Origin: Halapricum hydrolyticum
GTDB lineage: Archaea; Halobacteriota; Halobacteria; Halobacteriales; Haloarculaceae
Reading direction: 5' to 3'
DNA: 64,000 bases
NCBI GenBank assembly: GCA_025517565.1
Contig: JAOPKD010000001.1
Span: 496,001-560,000 of the forward strand
Below are positions 18,495 to 26,317 of this stretch, piece after piece. The notes below the pieces were generated by a model. That model was not told where the DNA came from and did not search any database. It was given only the letters and a program-made list of their open reading frames with translations. The stretch's first letter is position 1. Every line of letters starts with the position of its first letter. The translations under genes were made by a program, and so were the position numbers.

Positions 18495-18598
18495 ACTCTC
18501 GCGCTGTTACAGGTAGCGGTCTTTTCCCCCACGTCCGGGAATTTCGCCACAGTCGGCAGGTATATGAGACACGATCACATGTGTCGAAACGGATCGCC

Positions 18599-18868
18599 AT
18601 GCAACTGTGCCAGCGCTGTCAGACGGTTATCGACGAGTACACTCTGGACAAACAACTCGAACCGTTGCGTGACCTCACGGTCGACGACTTCAACGTCTGT
18701 GCGGACTGCGTGACGATCGGCGCGGACGCGTGCGTGGAGTGTGGCGGCGCAGTGTACGTTCCACGGGGCGGATCTGCCGTCCCCGACTACTGTCCGGCCT
18801 GTCGGGCCGAGCTGATCGAACGGACCGGGACCGATCCCGGATGGACGCGAGAATCGTCCTCGGCCTGA
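18599..18868 (+). CDS. Small Cys-rich zinc-ribbon protein (89 aa)
   Basis: An 89-residue soluble protein with no enzyme motif. Seen: four Cys pairs, CQRC at the N-terminus, CADC, CVEC and CPAC, separated by acidic helical segments. They fit two zinc knuckles or a treble-clef-like pair. It resembles haloarchaeal DUF7571-type proteins, an assignment from memory. The ATG at 18599 starts the first CxxC block; a TATATGA box at about 18560 is properly spaced for a nearly leaderless transcript. Zinc-dependent protein or nucleic-acid binding is likely but not shown. Confidence 0.7.
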   Translation: MQLCQRCQTVIDEYTLDKQLEPLRDLTVDDFNVCADCVTIGADACVECGGAVYVPRGGSAVPDYCPACRAELIERTGTDPGWTRESSSA

Positions 18869-19060
18869 TCCTGTCCGGGAGTCCCTCGTAACGGACTCCG
18901 GTACTCCGTCGTACTGGATGTCACCATCGACGGATAGCAGCAGCATAGGAGGGCGTCATAGAAGTGTTCACAAGGTGTTTTCATGCACTTCCGGCTCGCG
19001 AAACCAGCTGATATCGTAGTCTTCCACAGAAGGGGTGCATTTATCATTCTGTGCTATAGA

Positions 19061-19939
19061 ATGCGTCTCATGCCAGTTAATTCGGATGATCCTCCACAGA
19101 TCCAGACACTTAAGTGCGAAGATGTGGCGTGGCCATCCGAAGATCAACGGATTCTCGTGCCATTCCACGAGGCTGTGAACGTCACCGAAACCGGTCTTCT
19201 CGGGGCTAGTATCGCCAGCGGGACAGACGGCACACTCTATCTTCTCCACGCTGTCGAGCCGGGTGACACGAAGAACACGGACGTTGTCCGTCATGACGCG
19301 GGCACCAAGTTCATGATCAAGCAGGAGTTCGACGTGCCTGTCGTTCAACAGCGAAAAGAACTCTCTGACGATCTCTTGCACTCGTTCATCGAGAGTCACG
19401 ATATCACGAGTGTCCTCATCGACAAAGAGGAAGAGAGTTTTTTCTCTCGGATGGGATCCGATCAGACGGACGGCTTGCAGTGTCACACTATCGTCGGGTC
19501 AGGAATGCCCGCATTCGACTCACCGACAAGTATTCTCGTGCCAGTCGCTGGAGGTCCCCACTCCGGGCTTGCAATACGGATCGCGGAGGCGATCGCTACC
19601 GCGTACGGCTGTTCGATCGAACTGCTTCACGTCATCTCCGAAGACGCCTCTGAACAGCGGGAAAACGATGCAGCGAAACTGCTTGATACCTGCCGTTCTC
19701 GGGTCGCTGAGTCGATCGAAGTACATTGTGACGTTCTCTGCAAACCTGATGTGGCCGACACGATCATCGAACAGTCTGAAACGCGTGATTTGACCGTTCT
19801 CGGGGCGCCAGAAAAAGGAGAACTCCGTCGATATATCTTCGGATCCACAGTAGACGACATAATGAACAACACCGACCCACAACCGATACTGACAGTCCAT
19901 CGGAAGGACACAGAATCCTTGATTTCGCGCTGGTTCTGA
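19061..19939 (+). CDS. Tandem universal stress protein (UspA-fold) protein
   Basis: A 292-residue cytosolic protein with two Usp-like alpha/beta domains. Seen: the first domain begins QRILVPFHEAVNVTETGLLGASIA; the second begins SILVPVAGGPHSGLAIRIAEAIATAYG and ends with the nucleotide-loop-like FGSTVDDIMNNTDPQPILTV. The first lacks the clear G-x2-G-x9-G-S/T loop. A TTTATC box at about 19038 makes the ATG at 19061, or the one at 19070, a leaderless start. Usp proteins often accompany haloarchaeal transporters, and this one precedes the Trk block. It may sense ATP and modulate transport; that is an inference. Confidence 0.8.
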   Translation: MRLMPVNSDDPPQIQTLKCEDVAWPSEDQRILVPFHEAVNVTETGLLGASIASGTDGTLYLLHAVEPGDTKNTDVVRHDAGTKFMIKQEFDVPVVQQRKELSDDLLHSFIESHDITSVLIDKEEESFFSRMGSDQTDGLQCHTIVGSGMPAFDSPTSILVPVAGGPHSGLAIRIAEAIATAYGCSIELLHVISEDASEQRENDAAKLLDTCRSRVAESIEVHCDVLCKPDVADTIIEQSETRDLTVLGAPEKGELRRYIFGSTVDDIMNNTDPQPILTVHRKDTESLISRWF

Positions 19940-20123
19940 CTGCCGCGACATCCGACAGTCGAAATCACACACGACACACTCCCGCGATTAATTGCATCTC
20001 TGCACCTCTCAAAATCCATTTCAACAGTTGCGTCGCCGTGAGACAACACCACTGGTTGATTCGGTGCTCGTTATCTGAACCAACTATCAGACAGAATTTA
20101 CGACCGTCCCGTCGATCGTGCCG

Positions 20124-20240
20124 CTATTGGGACTGGATTTGCTCCCAGACCTCGACACAGTCATCGCAGAGATATCCGGTGAATCCGTCTACGTCGTACC
20201 GCTCAACAGACCCATCCGACCCACATCGTTCACATTTCAT
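20124..20240 (-). CDS. Zinc microprotein with two CxxC knuckles (38 aa)
   Basis: A 38-residue protein: MKCERCGSDG at the start and YLCDDCVEVWEQI near the end, giving a perfect CxxC-x19-CxxC zinc knuckle. The fold is that of the tiny one-zinc microproteins known in haloarchaea. A TATA-like CCTATAATAG at 20268-20277 lies about 30 bases before the ATG at 20240, so the mRNA would be leaderless. That and the clean motif support a real gene despite its size. It lies downstream of and parallel to the Lrp/TrkA-C regulator. Its partner, possibly nucleic acid or a protein, is unknown. Confidence 0.75.
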   Translation of the reverse strand: MKCERCGSDGSVERYDVDGFTGYLCDDCVEVWEQIQSQ

Positions 20241-20291
20241 GGTTCTTCCGTTCGAAGTTCACGACCTCTATTATAGGTTTATTGATGCCAG

Positions 20292-21035
20292 TCATCGTGT
20301 CCCAAACACCTCTAAGGCGTCTTTCTCTAGCCCCGTTTTCGAGAACAGGGAAATCACGTCTCCCGCCTCGATAACCGTTTCACCTTTTGGCGTGATGACG
20401 TCACCGTCCCGTTCAACACCGACCACCAGCATCTCGTCAGCCAACAACCCCTCATCGACCGCCTCTTCGATAGTCAACCCGGCAACCTCGGCCCCCTCTG
20501 ACACAGTGAATTCGACGACTTCCGCTCCGCCAGCGAGCCCCATGAAATCCGTCAATGACGGCCCCTTCGGGGCGTCTTCCGGTCCGAACGGGTCGTACGG
20601 TCGGTGGTACTCCTTTTCGATCACGCTCTCGTCCTCAATATCGAGCCCGATGTCCGACAGCTCACCCGCAATGCGGCCGATATCGTTCGTGTCCGATCCG
20701 ACAGCCGTTATTGCCAGGTTCGCGTTACCAGTCATCAACTCCCGGACGGTCACGACGCCCGAAACCTCCAGGGCCGCCTGTGCGAGGCGGTCACGCTCTG
20801 GAATCGGAGCTGTACAGCTAAACTGGTAGGTGACGTGTCCTTCGATGGATTTGTAGTCGATGTCCGCAAGGTAGCCCCGCAGAACCCCTTCCTCTTCGAG
20901 TTGACGGATTCGATTCCGGATCGTCGCTGGTGTCACCTCCATCTCGTCGGCGATTTCCGGCGCCGCCGTGTTCCTCGCATCCTTTGCCAGATAATAGAGG
21001 ATGCGCTTGTCGATCTCGTCGATGCGAGATACCAT
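20292..21035 (-). CDS. Lrp/AsnC-type regulator fused to a TrkA-C (RCK_C) domain
   Basis: A 247-residue transcription factor. Seen: an AsnC-type HTH (IDEIDKRILYYLAKDARN, then TPATIRNRIRQLEEEG), an AsnC effector domain (about 60-145), and after a linker a C-terminal TrkA-C/RCK_C domain (EVVEFTVSEGAEVAGLTIEEA to FSKTGLEKDALEVFG). RCK_C domains bind small ligands such as cyclic dinucleotides or nucleotides. The gene is divergent from the usp/trkA/trkH cluster, so it most likely controls potassium uptake. The ATG at 21035 is chosen because the conserved HTH begins there and an A/T-rich promoter lies 20-30 bases upstream. Confidence 0.87.
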   Translation of the reverse strand: MVSRIDEIDKRILYYLAKDARNTAAPEIADEMEVTPATIRNRIRQLEEEGVLRGYLADIDYKSIEGHVTYQFSCTAPIPERDRLAQAALEVSGVVTVRELMTGNANLAITAVGSDTNDIGRIAGELSDIGLDIEDESVIEKEYHRPYDPFGPEDAPKGPSLTDFMGLAGGAEVVEFTVSEGAEVAGLTIEEAVDEGLLADEMLVVGVERDGDVITPKGETVIEAGDVISLFSKTGLEKDALEVFGTR

Positions 21036-21326
21036 ACGAGAGCTACGGTCATAACGCATAATTAACCCCCGATTTGGCTGCGCAACCACTCACTGTTAGA
21101 CGACCTATATATCATATACACCCATCAATGTTATGGAAGAGGGAAATATCCCCCCATATATTTCTCCTTCGAAAATGAAACGCGAAGTGTTATGCTGTGT
21201 CGATAATCTAGGAGAGTGTAGATCACTTCCACGGCAAGACATCCGCACATGTCGTTCGAAGCAGCCCATCCCGAACCATCGTCGTTCGAATAGATGGGCG
21301 AGAATCAGCAGGGAGGCACTCAACAT
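21036..21326. promoter_or_regulatory. Divergent promoter region of the Trk block
   Basis: A 291-base A/T-rich region without a credible gene. It holds TATA-like elements at about 21110-21120 (CCTATATATCATATAC) and 21153-21162 (CCATATATTT) that could serve the plus-strand cluster. Another at about 21055-21065 would serve the Lrp/TrkA-C regulator on the minus strand. GTTAGACGAC at 21095-21104 recurs just after trkH at 24357. Confidence 0.5.
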
Positions 21327-21581
21327 ATGACTGCAACTGACCCTACTCCGCCGGGGACAGACGCGATTGACCCACGGGCGGGCGAAGAACTCGTTCATAT
21401 GGAGGACCACGGCGCGTATACATTCGTGGTCGTCAAACGCCCGGATGCACCAGAGGGGGCGCGTGGCCCCTTCGCCTACCACGTCAGGTGGATTCCAGAT
21501 ATCGACGGTGACGGTGGTTCATATCGATGGCAGTACCTCGGGGAGACCTACGACGAAGAGGAGGAGAAGCAACATGACTGA
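21327..21581 (+). CDS. Small acidic conserved hypothetical protein of the Trk cluster (84 aa)
   Basis: An 84-residue acidic protein with no motif I recognise. Seen: a Pro/Asp start, then a compact segment AYTFVVVKRPDAPEGARGPFAYHVRWIPDIDGDGGSYRWQYLG (split: AYTFVVVKRPD and FAYHVRWIPDIDGDG) that looks beta-rich, ending in an acidic tail. GGAGG at 21311-21315 marks the ATG at 21327 rather than the one at 21294. Its last codons overlap the following Usp gene by 8 bases, so the two are translationally coupled. It is the first gene of the usp-trkA-trkH operon and may be a subunit or modulator of that transport system. Confidence 0.65.
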   Translation: MTATDPTPPGTDAIDPRAGEELVHMEDHGAYTFVVVKRPDAPEGARGPFAYHVRWIPDIDGDGGSYRWQYLGETYDEEEEKQHD

Positions 21582-22017
21582 ATCAGTTCTCGAGCGAACC
21601 ATTGTTCCAGTAGCTGATCCTGACGACGCAGCGGCGACGACAGAGGCAGTCGCTTCGCACGTTGACGACGTTGGTGGGACCGTGATCGCCGTCCACGTCA
21701 TCGAAAAAGCCGGTGGTGCGCTCGATAAAGCCTCCGTTGAACAGCGCGAGCAGGCGGCACGAGACCTGTTCGCTGTTGTCAGGGATGGCCTCAGCGATAC
21801 TGGTATCACCCTCGAAACGGAGATTCTGTACGGCACCGATGTCGCACAGACGCTCATCGATGCGGCACACGACCTCGACGCAAGTGCTATTGTGTTTACA
21901 CCACGCGGTGGGAGTCGCTGGCAGAAATTGTTAAGTGGGGACGTTACGCACCACCTCCTCAACAACAGTGACGTCCCGATCCTGGTCTTTCCCGAGGAAG
22001 ACGTGAGTGAATCATGA
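21574..22017 (+). CDS. Universal stress protein (UspA family)
   Basis: A single-domain Usp of 147 residues. Seen: LERTIVPVADPDDAAATTEAV at the N-terminus (split: LERTIVPVADPDD), VGGTVIAVHVIEKAGG after strand 2, and the nucleotide-binding loop GGSRWQKLLSGDVTHHLLNN near the end (G-x2-...-G-x-V-type), followed by VPILVFPEE. It overlaps the preceding small gene and lies 56 bases before trkA in the same operon. In bacteria and archaea Usp proteins bind ATP and regulate attached transporters, so a role in tuning Trk activity by energy state is plausible. Confidence 0.88.
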   Translation: MTESVLERTIVPVADPDDAAATTEAVASHVDDVGGTVIAVHVIEKAGGALDKASVEQREQAARDLFAVVRDGLSDTGITLETEILYGTDVAQTLIDAAHDLDASAIVFTPRGGSRWQKLLSGDVTHHLLNNSDVPILVFPEEDVSES

Positions 22018-22073
22018 TCCGGATCGAACACCACCTATCCAAGCAGACCACAGACCGCTAATCCATCTCAGAT

Positions 22074-22760
22074 ATGTACATCATCATTGTTGGCGCAGGC
22101 GATATCGGAACACCATTGATCGATATTGCGACACGCTCCGGAAACGAGGTTGTAGTGATCGAGAGAGACGCACAGAGAGCCGACGCTATCGCCGGCGAGC
22201 ACGACTGCCTGGTGCTCAATGCAGATGCCACGTCGAAAGAAACACTCAGCGACGCCGGGGCTGGGCGAGCAGACGCCATTATCTCGACGACTGATCAAGA
22301 CGCGACGAACGTCATGATCTGTCTGCTCGCAGCGGAATTTGATATCCCAGCAATCACGTCGGTGGTCCACAACCCCGAGCACATGAATCTCTTCCGTCAG
22401 ATCGACGTGAATACGATCGAAAACCCGCAGCAACTCATCGCCGGGCATCTCTACCGAGCGGTCGCCCGACCAGCTATCGTCGATTACATGCGGATCGGCG
22501 ATCAGGCAGAGGTCTTCGAAATCACGGTCACAGAGGACGCACCGGTTGCTGGAAAGACACTCACTGAAGCTGGTAAAGAGGGGATCCTGTCGGACGATGT
22601 CTTGATTGTCGCCATCGAACGTGAGGATAACAACAAACCAATAACACCGCGCGGGCAGACGCGAATCAAAGCGAACGATCTGTTAACTGTTTATTCCGCA
22701 ACCGGGGCCAACCCCGAGCTCACGGACATTTTCGGACATTACGAAGACCGGACGACATAA
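22074..22760 (+). CDS. trkA: TrkA-family potassium channel/transport regulatory subunit
   Basis: Cytosolic RCK subunit that gates the TrkH channel in response to NAD(H)/nucleotides. Seen in 228 residues: the Rossmann start MYIIIVGAGDIGTPL with the G-x-G-x2-G motif, the acidic end of strand 2 in VVVIERD, and a C-terminal RCK_C domain (EVFEITVTEDAPVAGKTLTEAG to DLLTVYSATG). The single N plus C arrangement equals half of a bacterial TrkA, as is usual for archaea. It lies directly before trkH in the operon. Confidence 0.93.
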   Translation: MYIIIVGAGDIGTPLIDIATRSGNEVVVIERDAQRADAIAGEHDCLVLNADATSKETLSDAGAGRADAIISTTDQDATNVMICLLAAEFDIPAITSVVHNPEHMNLFRQIDVNTIENPQQLIAGHLYRAVARPAIVDYMRIGDQAEVFEITVTEDAPVAGKTLTEAGKEGILSDDVLIVAIEREDNNKPITPRGQTRIKANDLLTVYSATGANPELTDIFGHYEDRTT

Positions 22761-22795
22761 CAACGGAATCGAATCTGGGCAGTGAATCTCAATAT

Positions 22796-24352
22796 ATGTT
22801 GAAAGTAGATACGAAGGCTGTCGGACGTGACGTTGGACGCATCGTGCAGGCGATCTCTCTGATGATGATGGTGTCCATCTTTGTGGCAGCTGTGAACGCC
22901 GAGTTCTACGCGATTCCTGCATTCGTCGTCTCTGCGATCGTCATGGCCGGGATCGGGACTGGCCTCGTCTGGCGGTATCGTGGCGCGGATCCGCCGGAAA
23001 AACGCGAGGCGATGGTCACCGCTGCATCAGCATGGGCGCTGATCGGTGTCCTCGGTGGGTTGCCATTCCTCCTCATCGCCTGGACGATCCAGATCGATCC
23101 GTTTCCTGTCTGGACCAACACGCCACCGATGGATTCGACAACTGAGGTATTCCTCCGTCCGCTGGATGCGGTGTTCGAGAGCATGAGCGGCTTCACCGGG
23201 ACCGGTCTCACGATGGCTGCTGTCGAAGAAGAACTGCCCCGATCGCTCCACTGGTGGCGATCGTTCATCGAGTGGGTCGGTGGTGTCGGTGTCATCGTGC
23301 TAACCGTCGCCATCCTCCGACGGGGCGGGGGACACAGTGGCTCGTACACCCTCTACGAGAGCGAAGCCCGCTCGGAAAAGATCCATCCGAGTATCGTGAC
23401 GACCGTCCGTGAGATCTGGAAGATCTTCGTGGGTCTCACGCTCGGCTCGATCATTCTGTTTGTGCTCGTCGGGATGCCGCTGTGGGATGCGATTAACCAC
23501 GGGATGACTGGCATAGCGACGGGTGGATTCTCCGTGCACGCGGATTCGATCGGCCATTACGGCAGTCCGTTGATCGAGTACGCAACGGTCCCCGTGATGG
23601 TCGCGGGGAGTATCGCCTTCCCCGTCCACTATCTGATCTTCAAGGGGGAAATTCGGAACTTCTACACCGATCTGCAAACGCGATGGGTGTTCATCTGGTT
23701 CACTATCGGCTCACTCCTGCTGACAGTGATCCTCTACGCGAACGGCCAGTACTCTTCGCTCGAAGAGACGTTTCGGATCAGCCTCTTCCAGTTCGTCTCG
23801 GCGACGTCGAACACGGGCTTCGGCAGTACGACGATCGGCGGTGGGACGGAACAGGTCTGGAGTGCCGGTGCGACACTGCTGGCGTGTGTCGGGATGCTCA
23901 CTGGCGCGGCGGCCGGTTCGACGGTCAGTGGCCTGAAACTCATCCGGGTTGCTACGCTCGTCAAAGGGACAGTCTGGCAGATTCAAGAGGTGTTCCACCC
24001 GTCGAGTGCGATTCGGTACCTGAATATCGATGGCCGGCGACTCGACGAGGAACAGGCCCAGCGCGAGTACACGGAAGCGACAGTCGTGTTCGTCCTCTGG
24101 CTCACATTTCTGGCGATCGGTGTTGCCGTCCTCCTACGTGTTCTCTCACCGGCCCATCCACTGGAATACGTAATCTTCGACGTGATGAGCGCCCAGAGCA
24201 ACGTGGGACTCGATTCCGGGATTACCGGGTCGACCATGCCTGCTCCCGCCAAAGGGATGTTGATCATCAACATGTGGGTCGGGCGGCTTGAAATCATTCC
24301 AGTGGCCGTGTTGGTCGGTTCGCTCCTCCAACGCCTTAATCTATACCGATAA
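22796..24352 (+). CDS. trkH: TrkH-family potassium uptake channel
   Basis: Integral membrane K+ translocating subunit, 518 residues with about 10-12 helices in four pore-like repeats. Seen: selectivity-filter-like loops MSGFTGTGLT, MTGIATGGFSVH, SATSNTGFGSTTI and SAQSNVGLDSGIT, each with the diagnostic central Gly. The LGGLPFLLI and VHYLIFKGE segments are also typical. With TrkA it lets the cell import K+ driven by membrane potential, the main osmoprotective cation of haloarchaea. It ends the usp-trkA-trkH operon. Confidence 0.95.
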   Translation: MLKVDTKAVGRDVGRIVQAISLMMMVSIFVAAVNAEFYAIPAFVVSAIVMAGIGTGLVWRYRGADPPEKREAMVTAASAWALIGVLGGLPFLLIAWTIQIDPFPVWTNTPPMDSTTEVFLRPLDAVFESMSGFTGTGLTMAAVEEELPRSLHWWRSFIEWVGGVGVIVLTVAILRRGGGHSGSYTLYESEARSEKIHPSIVTTVREIWKIFVGLTLGSIILFVLVGMPLWDAINHGMTGIATGGFSVHADSIGHYGSPLIEYATVPVMVAGSIAFPVHYLIFKGEIRNFYTDLQTRWVFIWFTIGSLLLTVILYANGQYSSLEETFRISLFQFVSATSNTGFGSTTIGGGTEQVWSAGATLLACVGMLTGAAAGSTVSGLKLIRVATLVKGTVWQIQEVFHPSSAIRYLNIDGRRLDEEQAQREYTEATVVFVLWLTFLAIGVAVLLRVLSPAHPLEYVIFDVMSAQSNVGLDSGITGSTMPAPAKGMLIINMWVGRLEIIPVAVLVGSLLQRLNLYR

Positions 24353-24445
24353 GACAGTTAGACGACACATACTGACTCTTGAAGTACTCACTCAGACAGT
24401 GTGTATTCGCTCTGTGATCATCGTACTCTTTGTAAACGAGACTCA

Positions 24446-24461
24446 ATGATTCAGGAATCAT
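24446..24461. other. Perfect 16-bp inverted repeat in the trkH/ogg convergent gap
   Basis: ATGATTC-AG-GAATCAT lies in a gene-free gap of 198 bases between two convergent genes. It looks like a dimeric protein-binding site, but no promoter or gene start is next to it. It might be a terminator stem or a relic. Nothing else is seen in the gap. Confidence 0.35.
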
Positions 24462-24550
24462 CACGGTCTATTGCTCACCGGTCTCTACCGATTCGTAACT
24501 CGAGTATGCCAACTGTTCTATGACGCCGCCGGCAGCATGGTACAACGCAG

Positions 24551-25474
24551 TCACGACTCGCTACGAAGGTGGTGGAAGACGTAGGTCTGGGCGTAGCCGG
24601 CGTACTCCCCGCCAAGTCGCTCCCGTATCGCCCGTGAGGTCGCGGCGTAACTGTCGCGATCGCAGTCGGGGTAGTACTCTTCGATCGTCGTCTGGATCCA
24701 GGTGTCCAGCGGGACGGCTTCCAGAAAGTCAAGCGAGAACAGCAGGACGCAGTCGGCGACTTTCTGTCCGACGCCGACGAACTGCGTCAGGTGTTCCCGG
24801 GCGTCCTCGTAGGCGCGGTCGCGCGCATCGTCCGGATGAGCCTCGCCCGACGCGACCATCTCGGCCGTCCGCTGGACGTACGGAGCGCGATAGCCCAGGC
24901 CGAGGTCGCGAAGCTCCGATTCCGTGGCTGCCGCGAGCTGGTCCGGCGTCGGGAACACCCGATACGTACGGCCGTCGACGGCGACCGTGTCGCCGAACGC
25001 CTCGGCCATCGCGAGTTGCATCTCGTGGATCCGGGAGACGCGCATCTGTGCCGAGCAGATAAAGGAGATCAGCGTCCCGAACGGGGGGTCCCGGACTAGC
25101 CGCATCCCCCAGTAGCGGTCGAAGGCGGCGTCGAGCAACCGGTCGTCCGGCGTCGCCGCGCGGATCGCCGGCAGGTCGTCCTCGAGACGGAGCAGCGATC
25201 GGACGATCCAGTCGGCGTCCGTCGTCGACTCCCATTCGAGGGCTCCGTCGCGCTGACGGACGCGCACGACGACCGGGTCACCGGCGTCGAGTCGGATGCG
25301 GTCGTCGTCGACGCGGACGACCGTCTCGTACCAGGCGTCGCCGCCGCTTTGCTCGTCACCGTCGTACATTCGACCGTCGGCACGTTGCCAGAGATACGAC
25401 TGGCCGCTCTCGAGGGTCGCCTGGAGATCGAACCCACCGGCCAGCGCGGACACGTCGATCCGTCCAGCTTCCAT
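24551..25474 (-). CDS. ogg: 8-oxoguanine DNA glycosylase/AP lyase (Ogg1-like)
   Basis: Base-excision-repair enzyme removing 8-oxoguanine. Seen over 307 residues: the N-terminal Ogg-type domain with FDLQATLESGQSYLWQR, the HhH-GPD region with SAQMRVSRIHEMQLAM, the hairpin-helix-hairpin FVGVGQKVADC containing the catalytic lysine, and the conserved aspartate about 18 residues later in VPLDTWIQ. Homologs normally start near MEAGRIDVSALAGG, giving 25474. An upstream ATG at 25537 fits a leaderless promoter, but its extra sequence is a basic, unconserved stretch. It is divergent from the UPF0212 gene. Confidence 0.9.
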   Translation of the reverse strand: MEAGRIDVSALAGGFDLQATLESGQSYLWQRADGRMYDGDEQSGGDAWYETVVRVDDDRIRLDAGDPVVVRVRQRDGALEWESTTDADWIVRSLLRLEDDLPAIRAATPDDRLLDAAFDRYWGMRLVRDPPFGTLISFICSAQMRVSRIHEMQLAMAEAFGDTVAVDGRTYRVFPTPDQLAAATESELRDLGLGYRAPYVQRTAEMVASGEAHPDDARDRAYEDAREHLTQFVGVGQKVADCVLLFSLDFLEAVPLDTWIQTTIEEYYPDCDRDSYAATSRAIRERLGGEYAGYAQTYVFHHLRSES

Positions 25475-25586
25475 TCGCTCGGGTTCGGGGCCGCGTTCGC
25501 TTTTCCGTTTCGGTCGGCCACGCTCGGCGTGACGCATCGAGAAACCGTGGCTAACCTTCATATCGCTGGGCCAGTAATACCAGTAT

Positions 25587-26081
25587 ATGAACTGTCGAGT
25601 TGTCGTCGAAGCCGCCGTTCCAGTCTACGACGTGGAAACGGCTGACGAAGCGGTTCGGATCGCCATCTCGAAGACGGGCGAGATGTTGAATCCCGATCTC
25701 AACTACGTCGAGATCAACATGGGCGGTCGCTCCTGTCCACACTGTGGGGAAGAACTCGAGCCCGCGTTCCTCGCCGCTGACGAGAGTCTGGTCGCGCTCG
25801 AACTGGAGATGACGGTCTTCAACGTCGAACGCGACGAGCACGCGGCCCGGATCGCCCGCAAAGAGATCGGCCAGCGCCTGGAGAACATCCCGCTCGAAGT
25901 CCTCGAAATCGAAGAGATCGAAGAGGAGTCAGACGAGGACGAGTCGGATGAGTCGGAAGTCGTCGACGAGACCGAATCCGACGATGTGGGTGACGAACCA
26001 GGCGACGACAACGCGACCGGCGAAAGCTCCGGAGAAGGCGAGGACATTCTCCCGGAGTTCGAAGAACTCATCGACGAGTAG
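25587..26081 (+). CDS. UPF0212 / DUF555 family protein
   Basis: Conserved archaeal protein of unknown function, 164 residues. Seen: MNCRVVVEAAVPVYDVETAD and AVRIAISKTGEMLNPDLNYV, the standard family opening, and a CPHCGEE zinc-knuckle half. After residue 110 comes a long acidic, low-complexity tail (Glu/Asp/Ser repeats) beyond the family core of about 110 residues, a halophilic extension. The start ATG lies right after the A/T-rich shared promoter with ogg, consistent with a leaderless transcript. Confidence 0.9.
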   Translation: MNCRVVVEAAVPVYDVETADEAVRIAISKTGEMLNPDLNYVEINMGGRSCPHCGEELEPAFLAADESLVALELEMTVFNVERDEHAARIARKEIGQRLENIPLEVLEIEEIEEESDEDESDESEVVDETESDDVGDEPGDDNATGESSGEGEDILPEFEELIDE

Positions 26082-26137
26082 TGCTGTGACGTGCGTCTGA
26101 CGAACCTATTTGTTCTCAAGTGCCCCATATTGCAGTG

Positions 26138-26296
26138 ATGGACGAGACGTTTCTCGATATGGACACGGTCACCGTCGAGTTCGACGAGGAGACGTTAGAG
26201 GCGCTCGACGACGTCGCGTTTACCGACCACCGCGGGAACCGCGACGCGGCGATTCGGGAGTGTCTCGACCGGTGGCTGAAATCCCGCAAGGAGTAG
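26138..26296 (+). CDS. Ribbon-helix-helix protein (52 aa)
   Basis: A 52-residue DNA-binding protein. Seen: the ribbon strand DTVTVEFDEETLEALDDVAF followed by HRGNRDAAIRECLDRWLKSR, the classic CopG/Arc-type RHH with a G-N turn between two helices. Proteins of this type bind operators as dimers. ATG 26138 is about 30 bases after a CCTATTT box, so the mRNA would be leaderless. No toxin gene adjoins it, so it is more likely a stand-alone regulator than an antitoxin. Confidence 0.82.
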   Translation: MDETFLDMDTVTVEFDEETLEALDDVAFTDHRGNRDAAIRECLDRWLKSRKE

Positions 26297-26317
26297 CAGT
26301 CTCGATCTGAAACCCAC

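Larger units (their letters stand above)
16827..18500 (-). mobile_element. IS1341-type (IS200/IS605 family) element with tnpB and a small divergent gene
   Basis: An element without tnpA. On the minus strand it carries a decayed tnpB (16927-18207). On the plus strand a 47-residue ORF (18249-18392) lies upstream and divergent. The right end carries nested perfect hairpins and, read on the minus strand, finishes in GGAGGATGTCA, a terminus typical of haloarchaeal IS605-like elements. The left end probably lies just beyond the hairpin group at 18429-18494, but its exact border cannot be fixed without an empty-site comparison. No inverted terminal repeats or target duplication are expected for this family. 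Confidence 0.75.

Noticed and set aside
24353..24550. A 25-codon ORF overlapping the orphan palindrome
   Set aside because: Too short, no motif, and lies in a convergent gap without a clear promoter.
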